Origin: Tubulanus polymorphus
Taxonomy: Eukaryota; Nemertea; Palaeonemertea; Tubulaniformes; Tubulanidae
NCBI RefSeq assembly: GCF_964204645.1
Contig: NC_134026.1
Span: forward strand, 19,052,650 to 19,116,649
Direction: 5' to 3'
DNA: 64,000 nt
Shown piece by piece: positions 1 through 10,388 of the stretch (positions are counted from its first letter, which is position 1; every line of letters starts with the position of its first letter). The notes under the pieces were generated by a model. The model ran no database searches, was not told where the DNA came from, and saw only the letters and a program-made list of their open reading frames with translations. Position numbers and translations under genes: made by a program.

Positions 1-2
1 TC

Positions 3-167
3 GTAGCTTCTTTCGTCAACAACGATACGCTATGGTATTTCTTTAACCTTTTAAATTCCTCACAGGGTTTCCTCGTTTTCTTGGCTTTCATAGTTAACAG
101 AAGAGTACTTAAAATGTTAGGAGCAAAATTTCATAAATCGAAGACTTCACCTGGTTCCCGTGAATAA
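3..167 (+). CDS. 3' end of a methuselah-like class-B GPCR gene (cut by window edge)
   Basis: The first 165 bases read open as 54 codons and a TAA stop, and they align almost residue for residue with the last transmembrane part of the complete GPCR gene ending at 62800: both contain the motifs VASFVNND, WYFFN and SSQGFLVFLAFIVNR. This is therefore the end of TM6/TM7 and the short cytoplasmic tail of a paralogue whose body lies outside the window. The tails diverge after the shared VLKM. Family rule: these receptors have a cysteine-rich extracellular region and seven membrane helices, and ligands of most are unknown. An AATAAA overlaps the stop (163-168) but may be chance. Confidence 0.85.
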   Translation, partial: VASFVNNDTLWYFFNLLNSSQGFLVFLAFIVNRRVLKMLGAKFHKSKTSPGSRE

Positions 168-359
168 AGGAAAAATCTAGGGTTAAACAAGAAAATGTCA
201 CACTATGTGCTGAATTCTCTATTGAAATTGCTTGGATACAATCTTGACGATCACATTTCCATACATATCTTTCGGTATTAATCTCATTTGTAAATAAGGT
301 GGTCATGCACGGTGTTAGCAAAATAGATTATCCATAGATAGATAATCCATTGGTGTATT

Positions 360-869
360 TCAATTCAAGTCAATTCAATTCAATCTTTATGCAGCATAAA
401 CGACAAAAAAAAACATTGTTTGCACCTGATACAGTTTCGGTAAAATCAAGTATGTACAAAATAGGAGATAAACAAGCAATAAAATGAGGCATAATTAACA
501 CTAATTACAGATGAAGAAAAACATAATTGAAAATATTAAAAAATACATTAATCGAAGAAAAATTATGACAATGGCACCGAGTTTAATAAATTTGGCTTGC
601 TGAACAATACTGGTTGTAGGATTTAGGTCGTTGAAAGTGGAGATTAAATTATTTACGTCTAAGATAGATATATTTAATTCCTTTCTCAGATTAGCGACTC
701 TTTTACAATGGAACAAAAAGTGATATTCATCGTCCAACACATTACAGATATTGCACAAACGTTTTTCCTTTTCTATACCACGGTGTCTACCTTTTTCAAT
801 TAGTAAGCTGTGAGTAGACGTCCGTAATTTAGCATCAGCATTTCTGAGGTTAAAATCTTTTAGCACCAA
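360..869 (-). pseudogene. LINE (non-LTR retrotransposon) C-terminal remnant with 3' tail
   Basis: On the minus strand, 869-501 codes for about 122 aa with the C-terminal domain typical of non-LTR reverse transcriptase ORFs: a short helical region, then a CNIC...DEYHFLFHC zinc-binding-like motif and a hydrophobic end. The reading frame extends a few codons upstream of 869 and then breaks. Downstream (500-360) is AT-rich with a (TTGAA)n-like tail, as expected of a LINE 3' end. No reverse transcriptase core remains, so this is a 5'-truncated copy. It sits tail-to-tail with the GPCR gene end at 167. Confidence 0.7.
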
Positions 870-2715
870 TAAATATTCAATGTGAATAGTGTTACTTTGA
901 TTAGAACATGATTATTATACTATGAGGATGTTGTCAAGTAGACGAAGTTAGTAAATTGTACTTTTCTTATAAATACTTAAAATTTGAAACTTATATAGGT
1001 TTATGACCACAATAAATCTTAAGTATCAGAGGGTTTTACCTATTTATAGTGAAAGTTTCTCTATATGTTGTAAATTTATCTTGTATTCCAAAATATCGTA
1101 GTTATTCAAAACTGTTGAGGAAAGATAAAATAAACCATGCGTTAGTCGGATGTTTTAGGACTGAAAATATTCCCCAACTTAGAAAAAGTCCGATTGTGAA
1201 AAACAACGTCTGAATTCCGACGTTTTCGATGAAAAATGCGCTGCTTCATAATGAAATAGAATAGAATCTGAGACCTTACGTATGTGACGACTGCATGTGG
1301 GCTGACAAGACCTGATGCAAGCCGTGACCTCAGATTTGTCTAAGCGTGTTATTAATCGAATCGATGCGATGACATTGGGTGTTTATCAAGCCGCGATTCA
1401 CAACTAGTGGTTCTGAATATCCAGATCATGAAAATACCCCTACCACTACCAGTACCGCTACCGCTACCGCTTCCACTACCACTGGCGTATTTGACTTAGA
1501 AAATCGGACTTTGGGACAGATATTCATTCGAAACTGGGAAAAGATAAATGGACTTAATATTTTCTCCTGATCCAACGTAAACATACTTTGAAATATTAAA
1601 CTATTTGTAATCATTAAAACATTACATCGAGTTGTAATAATACAATGTGTACTTATGGGAAATAAAGAAAAATAAAGAAAATTACGTTTGTAATCCGAAC
1701 ATCCGTATTGCGTCACTACATTCTTCTTGTCTTGAATCCAGGTAATAATGCCAGAGGTTAAAATGCCATAGGTTATAATGCCGGTGGTTAAAATGCCAGA
1801 GGTAAAAATGCCAGAAGGAAATATGCAGATAACCAGGCAAATATGTGAATTTATTGATATTGTACACGATATTCTTATTACCCATACACTTGATTCGACA
1901 TACGTACTGAATGCGCAGTTTAGATATAACATATTTCTGGACAATTGAAATTGAATAGTGAATAAGTAATAAGTTTCATAGGCAATGAAAGCATGAGTAT
2001 GTATCAATATTTTACTTGATTCACAAGGGTGTTGCATGAACCGGGGTATAAGAAATGATAGAAATGTGAATTTTGAAGTTTTTTATTCGCACACAATGAA
2101 CACTTGCACATTCCTCGTATCATTGAATTTTTGGATCAAGGCAAAACGGACGGCGAAATTATCAACACTGACGCCTGTCTCCCTCCCGCACCCCACGGAA
2201 ATAATTGAATATTAAGAATTCTATGAAAAAAAAGATTCATGAATTGAATATGATTGTTTGTTAATTAAGAAAAGAAAGGGTTGTAAAAAAGACTCTGATA
2301 ATATAATCAATCAATGATTATTGTAATTTGTATAAATCTTCGTTTTTGTTTTTGTGCTCTATACAACTGTATTCTAATCGAGCAATAAAACATATTCTAT
2401 TCTATAATTAAATCTTCTGTGGAGAGTCCAATGTTTTAAATAAGCCACAACAAGACACAAAATACAATAAAATTCTTATCCAATCCGACCTATTTCTGGA
2501 TTACTCTATCCGCTATCCCCTTTTTGAGAATAATATGACAGGAAGCACACAGATTGATTGCTGAGAACTGAAAACAGATAACTGATGTTTTTTGGAGATG
2601 GTTTTAATTGGCGTACGAAAATTACTGTCATGGTTTACCAACGCCGTATGGTATAGAGATCAAAGAATTGACTTCATCCTCAAGAAACCGTTTCGATAGG
2701 GATGTTTCTAGTTTA
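870..2715. other. Non-coding stretch with a short tandem repeat
   Basis: No convincing gene is seen. Around 1745-1815 there are five copies of a 15-bp unit of the type AATGCCAGAGGTTAA, and around 1436-1485 a short CTACCG/CTACCA repeat. ORFs across these repeats exist on both strands and look like repeat artefacts. 2330-2400 resembles a transcript or LINE tail (AATAAA, then ATTCT repeats) but cannot be assigned. Confidence 0.5.
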
Positions 2716-2990
2716 TTACCAGGTGCCATTTTGAGGCAGTTCCACATTGTTGGACAGATTTTAACTTTTTTTGACACTTAAACCTTTAGCACAATATTGT
2801 CGTCCATCCTCCTTATGCCCATCCTCGCTCGCTTGCATCCTCGCTTTTGCCACAGAAATTAACGTTACGTATACTTCTAAAAGTTCTATTTCTGATGGTG
2901 TTTATTTATTTTTTACGGCTGCAACAATCGGACGCAGTTACAATTTAAAGAGAATAACTCACTATTAAGAAGGCGCCTCAAAAATTGGTA
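2716..2990. repeat. Dispersed repeat, copy 1 (second copy 36029-36465)
   Basis: The stretch from ACCAGGTGCCATTTTGAGGC to AAGGCGCCTCAAAAATT is also found at 36029-36465. The shared stations are the block around CACATTGTTGGACAGATTTT, the block GTCGTCCATCC, the block TGATGGTGTTT, the block GCTGCAACAATCGGA and the right end. The ends are roughly inverted (GGTGCCATTTTGAGGC versus GGCGCCTCAAAAATT), so this is probably a non-autonomous DNA element. Copy 1 shows the uninterrupted state of a site that carries a nested insertion in copy 2. Confidence 0.6.
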
Positions 2991-3785
2991 ATTTTGTGTC
3001 ATTGGCTGCAACTATTTCATGATTTGTGATACAATGTATAACTTTTCACTGAATTGATTCGCACCAGATCCCGATTCAACATTGGAAACGTCAGTAACTG
3101 AAATATTAGCAAGTTGTTTGTTTTTCTGAATACTAACCGCGCGCGTCCTCTATAAGCGTTTGTGAATAGCGTGTAAATCTACTTAACATCCTTCACACCT
3201 ATTCATTATATTTGTAAAAAAAGAAAACCTCGTAGGAATTCTCAGAAAGTTGCGTCAGGCTGCTGTAGGATGCGTCGCTTTCCTTAGCCTTATAAGCTAT
3301 ATGCCTCACAAAATGTTTTTCGGATCCAAAGGCAGACAGCGCAAATTTGTTTCGAATGAAATTCATTTTTTTTCAAATTCCTCATTACATGAATGGGATG
3401 GAACTGATAATGACTATCCGTGATTTCCGTACAGGCAATAACGACTGTACGTGCCTCAAACAAATCCGGAAAGCAATGAAAGAGGAAACTAAGTCGGTTT
3501 AGTTCTTACATTAATATTCAATTTATTCAATTCATATATGTGTATCAATAAATCTTTGCTGATTAGTGTAATCAGTTTTCTATTGATAATCATTCAATTT
3601 TGAATCAGATTTATTTCCGTTATATATATTTCATGATGGTCGATCAAGGTTCTGTGGAGATAACCTCACTGTCTGTATCGCGTTGGCCAATCACCCCAAT
3701 TAATTGTGGAAGTACATTGTATTCCTGCAATAGACGCCAGAATTTTATGAGAAAATTTATCATTGCCTCTCTACACCCAGAATAA
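2991..3785. other. Non-coding stretch
   Basis: No gene is seen. A block near 3085-3140 (GTCAGTAACTGAAATATTAGC) recurs in diverged form near 4839-4893, so part of this stretch is another dispersed repeat. Confidence 0.4.
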
Positions 3786-3985
3786 ATGGGTACCTGGCCT
3801 GATAGAAGATTCCTAGCGCTTGTTAGCCGCTCGGTGTTACTTCTCCCCAGGGAGAGATGACGGATACATGAAAGAGTATTGAAATTGGCCGGGGTAATGA
3901 TACCGAAAATGTAAAGTGCTCTGAGCAGCTTCGCTGGATTTAGCGCTATACAGTATAATTATCATTACTATTATTATCATCATAC
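3786..3985 (+). mobile_element. SINE 3' part with ATT-rich tail
   Basis: The block ends with AATGTAAAGTGCTCTGAGCA, then GGATTTAGCGCTATACAGTATAAT and a tail of ATT/ATC triplets. This TGTAAAGYGCT...GCGCTATA...(ATT)n ending is the common 3' module of invertebrate and fish SINEs. No intact tRNA-like head with A and B boxes was found directly upstream, so the copy is probably 5' truncated or diverged. Confidence 0.5.
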
Positions 3986-4195
3986 AATATCGCCGCCCGC
4001 TTGACACCGCCTACCGACAATGGTCCGGCTTGTTGTTGCGGTTCGGTGCAGAACGGTTTCACCCGACGATGTATATCAACAATCTTCAAGGAAACCACTT
4101 CGCCTTTTAAAACAACCATCGCATCGGATATCGTACCATCTCTTTCTGATCGGTGAAAGTATGAAACATGTTCTAAGCGGTTATTGAATTTTCAC

Positions 4196-4543
4196 GAGGG
4201 AGGGAGGGAGGGACGGACGGACGGAGGACGGGGGGAGGGTAGGAGGGACGGGGGAGGGAGGGACGGAGGGCGGGACGGAGGGAGAGACGGGGGACGGAGG
4301 GAGGACGGAGACGGAGGGAGGGAGGGAGAGACGGGGAGGGACGCACGGGGACGGAGGGACGGAGGGATGGATGGACGGAGGGAGGGACGGAGGGATAAGG
4401 ACGGACGGACGGACGGACGGACGGAGGGAGGGAGGGAGGGAGGGAGGGACGGAGGGAGGGAGGGAAGGAGGGAGAGACGGACGGACGGACGGACGGACGG
4501 ACGGACGGACGGACGGACGGACGGACGGACGGACGGACGGACG
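4196..4543. repeat. GGAC/GGAG tetranucleotide satellite
   Basis: About 350 bases consist almost only of GGAC and GGAG (GGAY/GGRG) 4-mers, ending in a pure (GGAC)n run at about 4477-4543. The plus strand is purine-rich. It is open in several frames on both strands because no 4-mer phase generates a stop, so the overlapping ORFs are artefacts. Confidence 0.95.
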
Positions 4544-4619
4544 GAGACCTACCTGGTTCTCCGTATCTATACGAGAAACTTTTCAATTTGCAACATTCCG
4601 TGTACGTAAAATTTACATC

Positions 4620-5243
4620 AATGGAGCGCTCCGGTTTATACAGGAATGTTGAAGATACTATCCGTTGCTTGGTCGATATGAAATCTGTCTTTTCCGTTTT
4701 ATGACCTTTAAACAGATTAAAAATGGCGAGCGTTTGTTTGGTGAACTACATTTCACTACCCAATCAGGTGAATGATGAGGTTTTTTTAAACTTTCTGTTA
4801 GTATAGACCATTAACCGTCTCACTAAGCACCAGTGGCAAGACGTCAGTCACTAAAATATTGGCAAATTCTGTTTTTCTGTGAACTTACGCAAGAAGCATC
4901 GTTTCCGGTCATTGGACATAAAATCGTATTTCGGTGTTGATGCTAATTTCAGGTTTTTGCATTTTTCATAGTTTTTGCCGTTGAAGTTCAAGACTCCCTG
5001 TAAGAATGTAGGATTCCCCTAACCCAAGTTTGAATAAACTCTGTAAACAGAGAATCTTGGGATGGACAATTGAAGAATCTGATTAAGCCGAAAATAAATT
5101 ACATTACGTCCCCATTCATTTTGCCGCATTTTTAAGAATCGGTCATTCCGTTACCGAGTCGAACGATTAATGCCGTCTTCCGTATAAATGTAACTAAGTA
5201 AGTAGGAATGATTGGAAATCGTTACCGTTTTCAGATCTGCAAA
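4620..5243. other. Non-coding stretch
   Basis: No gene or element boundary recognised apart from the diverged repeat block near 4839-4893 shared with 3085-3140. Confidence 0.4.
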
Positions 5244-5249
5244 TACGTC

Positions 5250-5606
5250 AGTAATAGGGGTTTAGTTGTTCTAAGCCAAAGGTCGAACGGTCGAGAAATT
5301 TTCCAAATTTGAAAATAACAATAATTTCAGCTTGAATTAGTCGCGTACACTCCTAATTCAAACCGAAATTATTGTTATTTTCAAATTTGGAAAATTTCTC
5401 AACCGCTCAACCTTTGACTTAGAACAACTAAACCCCTATTACTCTTAAAATATTTATATACATGAATAAAATATATATGAATAACATATAAATTGATAGA
5501 TTATTCAATATAAAAGTGTTAGTAAAAAAGTAACGAGGAATTAACGAGCTCTTATAGAATAGATATATAGATAAATTTTAAACATATTTCAATAATTATA
5601 TTTGTA
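5250..5606 (+). repeat. Left terminal inverted repeat, containing a 194-bp palindrome
   Basis: The arm matches the reverse complement of 7856-8212 over its whole length. Its outer 194 bp (5250-5443) is itself a near-perfect palindrome centred near 5346, so the terminal motif AGTAATAGGGG occurs inverted at 5433-5443 as well. Confidence 0.9.
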
Positions 5607-5648
5607 TGAGTTAGATTTTTAAACATTAAAAGTGTTAGTAAAGTGTGA

Positions 5649-5968
5649 GTGAAATAATTCATATTTAAAACAGTGAATATTTATATTTATGTGTGTTAAA
5701 TTCTTATTTTTTAACATAAAAAGTGTGAGTAAAGTGTGAGTGAAATAATTCATATTTAAAACAGTGAATATTTATATTTATATGCGTTAAATTCTTATTT
5801 TCAATATAAAAAGTAACGAGTAATTAACGAGTGAAATAATTCATATTTAAAACAGTGAATATTTATATTTATATGTGTTAGATTCTTATTTTTAAACATA
5901 AAAAGTGTGAGTAAAGTGTGAGTGAAATAATTTATATTTAAAACAGTGAATATTTATATTTGAATGAG
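5649..5968 (+). repeat. 91-bp tandem repeat, about 3.5 copies
   Basis: The phrase GTGAAATAATTCATATTTAA begins at 5649, 5740, 5831 and 5922, an exact 91-bp period, with AAAACAGTGAATATTTATATT following each time. It lies between the left terminal repeat and the ORF of the element and could be a promoter-like or subterminal binding array; this is inference. Confidence 0.9.
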
Positions 5969-5994
5969 TTTTAATAAAAATTTTGTTATAAAAA

Positions 5995-6655
5995 ATGAAG
6001 AAAGAAGAAGAAGAACCTAACTTTAAAATCGAAATCAATGAAACCAATAAATCATTTTCACAGTTTAACATTAAAAACATAACATTTAATATTTAACATT
6101 TCAGCAACAAATTTAGTGTCCGCAAGACATTATAAAATCGATAACATAACTATGATTAATCAAATATTATCAAATGAAACATATTTGATTACTGAACTAG
6201 TAGATACTTTTGATAATGGCGTTAAAAATCCTAAATTGTTCAATACAGTTTTTAATTTTAAAGGAATTTTAGATGAGAACATAATAAATATTCTTAAAAC
6301 TCCTTTTAATAAAAGAGATAGCGATATAATACTTTCAAAAGATTACAATGATTTGATTAACTTAAGAATTGAAAAAAGACAATTATATTATTTCAATTTT
6401 GATAATAAACAAATTATCTATAATGAAAATTCATCAAATATTGGTATTCAATGTGAATCAGTTAATAATAATTCTTATAAAAATTTTGCAATTCAATGTG
6501 ATTTAGAAAATGAATTCAAAAGATTTAATCCTAATAAAAAATGCATTGTTATTGCGGAGGTAAATATTCAAAATCACATAAATCAAAGCATTATGAAACA
6601 ATTAAACATAAAAACTGGCGTAAAGAGTAACAATTCTACATTAAAAATAAATTAA
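5995..6655 (+). CDS. Hypothetical AT-rich ORF(s) inside the foldback element
   Basis: An ATG at 5995 opens a 33-codon frame starting with a lysine/glutamate-rich stretch. After a possible acceptor (TTTAACATTTCAG, to about 6104) a second frame runs from 6116 to a TAA at 6653-6655, giving 179 aa rich in Asn, Ile and Lys. The two could be joined as exons, but the donor is not obvious. Two short sequence echoes (IGIQCES and FAIQCDL) stand about 25 residues apart. There is no zinc ribbon, no DDE motif and no recognised domain. It is the only non-repetitive coding-like segment in the element. I do not recognise a family. Confidence 0.4.
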
Positions 6656-6704
6656 ATAGTCAAATAATTATTGAATTGAGTTAAATGATTTAGATATCTA
6701 ATAG

Positions 6705-7856
6705 ACTGTTAAAATGATAAATTGTTTGACAGTTGAAATGATAAATTGCTTGACAGTTGAAATGATAAATTGTTTGACAGTTGAAATGATAAATTGTTTG
6801 ACAGTTGAAATGATAAATTGTTTGACAGTTGAAATGATAAATTGTTTGACAGTTGAAATGATAAATTGTTTGACAGTTGAAATGATAAATTGTTTGACAG
6901 TTGAAATGATAAATTGTTTGACAGTTGAAATGATAAATTGTTTGACAGTTGAAGTGATCAATTGTTTGACAGTTGAAATGATCAATTGTTTGACAGTTGA
7001 AATGATCAATTGTTTGACAGTTGAAATGATAAATTGTTTGACAGTTGAAATGATAAATTGTTTGACAGTTGAAATGATAAATTGTTTGACAGTTGAAATG
7101 ATAAATTGTTTGACAGTTGAAATGATAAATTGTTTGACAGTTGAAATGATAAATTGTTTGACAGTTGAAATGATAAATTGTTTGACAGTTGAAATGATCA
7201 ATTGTTTGACAGTTGAAATGATCAATTGTTTGACAGTTGAAATGATAAATTGTTTGACAGTTGAAATGATAAATTGTTTGACAGTTGAAATGATAAATTG
7301 TTTGACAGTTGAAATGATAAATTGTTTAACAGTTGAAATGATAAATTGTTTGACAGTTGAAATGATAAATTGTTTGACAGTTGAAATGATAAATTGTTTG
7401 ACAGTTGAAATGATAAATTGTTTGACAGTTGAAATGATAAATTGTTTGACAGTTGAAGTGATAAATTGTTTGACAGTTGAAATGATCAATTGTTTGACAG
7501 TTGAAATGATCAATTGTTTGACAGTTGAAATGATCAATTGTTTGACAGTTGAAATGATAAATTGTTTGACAGTTGAAATGATAAATTGTTTGACAGTTGA
7601 AATAATAAATTGTTTGACAGTTGAAATGATCAATTGTTTGACAGTTGAAATGATCAATTGTTTGACAGTTGAAATGATCAATTGTTTGACAGTTGAAATG
7701 ATCAATTGTTTGACAGTTGAAATGATCAATTGTTTGACAGTTGAAATGATCAATTGTTTGACAGTTGAAATGATCAATTGTTTGACAGTTGAAATGATCA
7801 ATTGTTTGACAGTTGAAATGATCAATTGTTTGACAGTTGAAATGATCAATTGTTTT
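6705..7856. repeat. 24-bp minisatellite, about 48 copies
   Basis: The unit GTTGAAATGATAAATTGTTTGACA is repeated head to tail with very few changes. The main variant is A/C in GATAAATTG/GATCAATTG, and C-type units occur in blocks (near 6956-7014, 7198-7230, 7487-7542 and 7628-7850). Because 24 is a multiple of three and the unit lacks stops, it is open on both strands (MINCLTVE repeated on plus, IISTVKQL/F on minus). It directly abuts the right terminal repeat. Confidence 0.95.
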
Positions 7857-8212
7857 ACAAATATAAATATTGAAATATGTTTAAAATATATCTATATATC
7901 TATTCTATAAGAGCTCGTTAATTACTCGTTACTTTTTTACTAACACTTTTATATTGAATAATCTATCAATTTATATGTTATTCATGTATATTTGATTCAT
8001 GTATATAAATATTTTAAGAGTAATAGGGGTTTAGTTGTTCTTAGTCAAAGGTTGAGCGGTTGAGAAATTTTCCAAATTTGAAAATAACAATAATTTCGGT
8101 TTGAATTAGGAGTGTACGCGACTAATTCAAGCTGAAATTATTGTTATTTTCAAATTTGGAAAATTTCTCGACCGTTCGACATTTGGCTTAGAACAACTAA
8201 ACCCCTATTACT
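7856..8212 (-). repeat. Right terminal inverted repeat, containing a 194-bp palindrome
   Basis: Reverse complement of the left arm with a few mismatches. The outer 194 bp (8019-8212) is a palindrome, so the terminal motif appears at 8019 and, inverted, at 8212. The right flank is TACGTC at 8213-8218. Confidence 0.9.
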
Positions 8213-8533
8213 TACGTCCAGTGTGATGTTATTGGAATATGAACCATTCGCCTGCCTAAACGGAACAGTGGCAAGCTCAGCCCTCTAAAGGCGTCCGCGA
8301 ATAACCTGGAAATCAACACACCTTTTCAGATACCGGTTCATTATGCATATGTATCAACTAAATGTATCAATCTTTTCTCTTCGAAAGAACCTGGCAGCAT
8401 AATCGACTTCATTATGACGACATGAGTCCAGCATATATAGTTTATGATTTTTACTTCGAAGGTATAAACTATTTGAGATTATTCAGTATGATCACAGTGT
8501 AATTCAATGTTTTTCTTTTATCGTACATATTCG

Positions 8534-8755
8534 TTACCTCCCAAATAATTTTATTTTCGGAATTTCGGGTATGGGCAGGGTCTTGACAGTAACTTCGAAA
8601 TACGCTGTCATCGCTTTCGGGAAACAGCCGCATTCCGAATCCCCGAACTTCAACGTACTTGTCACGGAATCCTTGAATGGTGAAATGAGCGGATCTGTGG
8701 AAGCCTCGTTGAGGGCTACAAACCCCATCAATGCGACCAGTAACAAACACTTCAT
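8534..8755 (-). CDS. Short secreted-peptide gene, first coding exon (paralogue of 10469-10672)
   Basis: The frame starts MKCLLLVALMGFVALNEA, a good signal peptide, and continues through FGDSECGCFPKA to PEIPKIKLFGR and TAA. The divergent neighbour at 10469 shares MKCLLLV, the LRFGDSE-GC-PKA core and the KL-(F/Y)-GR end, so selection on the protein is likely. The final GR before the stop would be an amidation signal, but the same bases read AG|GTAACG, a good splice donor (exon end 8538, phase 2), and the paralogue has AG|GTAATG at the same place. The true C-terminus is therefore unresolved. Two cysteines are present after the signal peptide. Function unknown. Confidence 0.6.
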   Translation of the reverse strand: MKCLLLVALMGFVALNEASTDPLISPFKDSVTSTLKFGDSECGCFPKAMTAYFEVTVKTLPIPEIPKIKLFGR

Positions 8756-9285
8756 TTTTCTTATCTAGATTTTTTTTAAATAGATGTTTGAACACAAAAA
8801 TCGTCTCGTTTAGGTTTTGACTCTATTTGAATGTAAATGCTTGAAGTAGATCTTCAAGCATTCTCGTCATGCAGATAAACTTACCTCGCACTCGTTTCCG
8901 TGGCGAATTCGGCTCTTTATGTCCCGATAATATCCGCAATACATTTCATACTTGATGGTACTAATTATTGTATCATACCAACAAATTTGCCAAATAGTTA
9001 AATATAATACACTCGACTTGCTCGTAAAAATATCTTCATGTCGAATAAAAACCATATCATGTAACTTGGCTAATCGGCTAATAAACTGTCGGATGTCACG
9101 GGCGTCCGGCCTATATCTATCAATTTTGTAATTAGGCTTGGTTGTCGTGGCGTAAATACATCTTCATGTTGAGTAAAAACCATTATCGGGCAATTCGATG
9201 GTATTTTTGTGTAGACGCCGAAAAAAGATGAACACCGAGAATAAACAAATTTATTCATGATACACTTATAACTTGAGCTTACACA

Positions 9286-9815
9286 TCATCCACGCTTGCC
9301 AAGGTTTGATTGCCGCCCGCCGAGCTCACACCAACATTAACCCAGGACCACCTTCGGTTATCTGAGTTAGTCGACTATAGTCGAACTAAAGGAAACCGAA
9401 TGTCCGTTAGTCGGAACTATATTCCGGAAATAGTTCGAAAATCAAGCGCATTCGGTTATTAGTTCCGACCACTAGTCGACTAGATACGAAAACCGAATTT
9501 GGCCCAGGCTGCAAATCCTCATTGGTCTATTTCACCACCCAAGATTTCTTGGGCGGACAGGTTGTCGCTCAGCAGGCACCAGTCTATGTATTAAGCCAAT
9601 CAGATGCGTTGTTCTTCACCGGCAGATTCGCACTATCAGTGAACAGCATCTGATTGGCTAGACGACGTATATACTAGTGGCCGCTGAGTGGCAACCTGTC
9701 CGCCCAAGAAATTTTTTTTTTTTGGGGGGGGGTGTAGTAGACCAATGAAGGGTTGGCGGCCAGGGTTTACGTTGGTGTGAGCTCGGCGGGTGGCAATCAA
9801 ACCCTGGCAAGTGAG
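9286..9815. mobile_element. Foldback element (MITE-like) interrupted by a nested element
   Basis: The left arm around 9297-9336 (GTTTGATTGCCGCCCGCC, then GAGCTCACACCAAC) reappears inverted around 9765-9810. The arms continue inward through CTTGGGCGGACAGGTTG (near 9549 and, inverted, near 9693) and CCAATCAGATGC (near 9597 and, inverted, near 9649). The whole is a hairpin of about 0.5 kb lying between the two divergent secreted-peptide genes. No ORF is present. Confidence 0.7.
9347..9502. mobile_element. Nested 156-bp element with CCCAGG target duplication
   Basis: This block is absent from the opposite arm of the surrounding hairpin. It is flanked by CCCAGG at 9341-9346 and 9503-9508, a 6-bp duplication. 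Its ends are imperfect inverted repeats sharing TTCGGTT and TAGTCGACTA. Related phrases (CCGAATGTCAGTTAGTCC) occur near 35565 and 37196. Confidence 0.6.
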
Positions 9816-10388
9816 GATGCTTACACATGGAGCTTGTATAGGATAAGATGCTCAATACGCGAGCGCGTTTTTATCATTGAATGACGCTAATTTTCCTTTT
9901 CGGACGAAATGTTTACATACAACCAAACACTAAGACTGCAATAAACATTTCGTCGTTCTTGTTTGTAATTGAAAATTATCCATAAGAGCAAAAACAGTAA
10001 ACAACTCATTTTCAAATAATCAAATGAATTTATTGCCAAAGATTATCCCTAACAACGACAAAATATGGAATGGGCTATCAGACAAATTACGAATAACAGA
10101 TCACAAGATCTCTATATAATTATATAGGAATTTAACAAACAAACTAATTGGTTACATAATCATTAAGCAAATATATCACAATATTAGAAAAAAAACTGAT
10201 ATGACTTAGAATTCGGGACACAGAGCTGAATTCGCTATCGGTCGGATTCGAGGTAAGTCTGGTAGTTCCACCACAGTTTTCAGGTAAGTTTGAGTTCCAA
10301 TAGAATTTTGAATTTTCAATTGTTTTATTAACCTAGCATCACATATCAACTACGTGTGAGTCATGGGTACATTTTTTTCGGACCCTTT
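9816..10388. other. Non-coding stretch
   Basis: No gene seen; AT-rich intergenic sequence upstream of the TATA box at 10389. Confidence 0.4.

Larger units (their letters stand above)
5250..8212. mobile_element. 2,963-bp non-autonomous foldback transposon with 6-bp target duplication
   Basis: The element starts AGTAATAGGGGTTTAG and ends with the reverse complement. It is flanked on both sides by TACGTC (5244-5249 and 8213-8218), a clean 6-bp target duplication. Terminal inverted repeats run 5250-5606 and 7856-8212, 357 bp each. Inside are a 91-bp tandem repeat, an AT-rich ORF region and a 24-bp array of about 48 copies. No transposase, integrase or polymerase is recognisable, so it is presumably moved in trans. 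Known superfamilies with 6-bp duplications include Maverick/Polinton (ends beginning AG) and Dada. Assignment to either is not proven. Confidence 0.9.

Noticed and set aside
1426-2037. 203-codon minus-strand ORF
   Set aside because: Its core is a 15-bp tandem repeat and the rest has no recognisable protein features.
4173-4652. Long overlapping ORFs on both strands rich in Arg-Asp-Gly or Ser-Pro-Arg
   Set aside because: They are translations of the GGAC/GGAG satellite; open frames on both strands follow from the unit composition.
6705-7856. CRISPR-like regular array
   Set aside because: Units are directly contiguous with no unique spacers, and the genome is animal.
6698-7910. 383- and 398-codon ORFs on opposite strands
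   Set aside because: Both are translations of a 24-bp array with no stop in those frames. Kept as a repeat, not as genes.
8571-8768. Plus-strand ORF across the minus-strand secreted-peptide exon
   Set aside because: Antisense shadow; the minus frame has the signal peptide and a paralogue.
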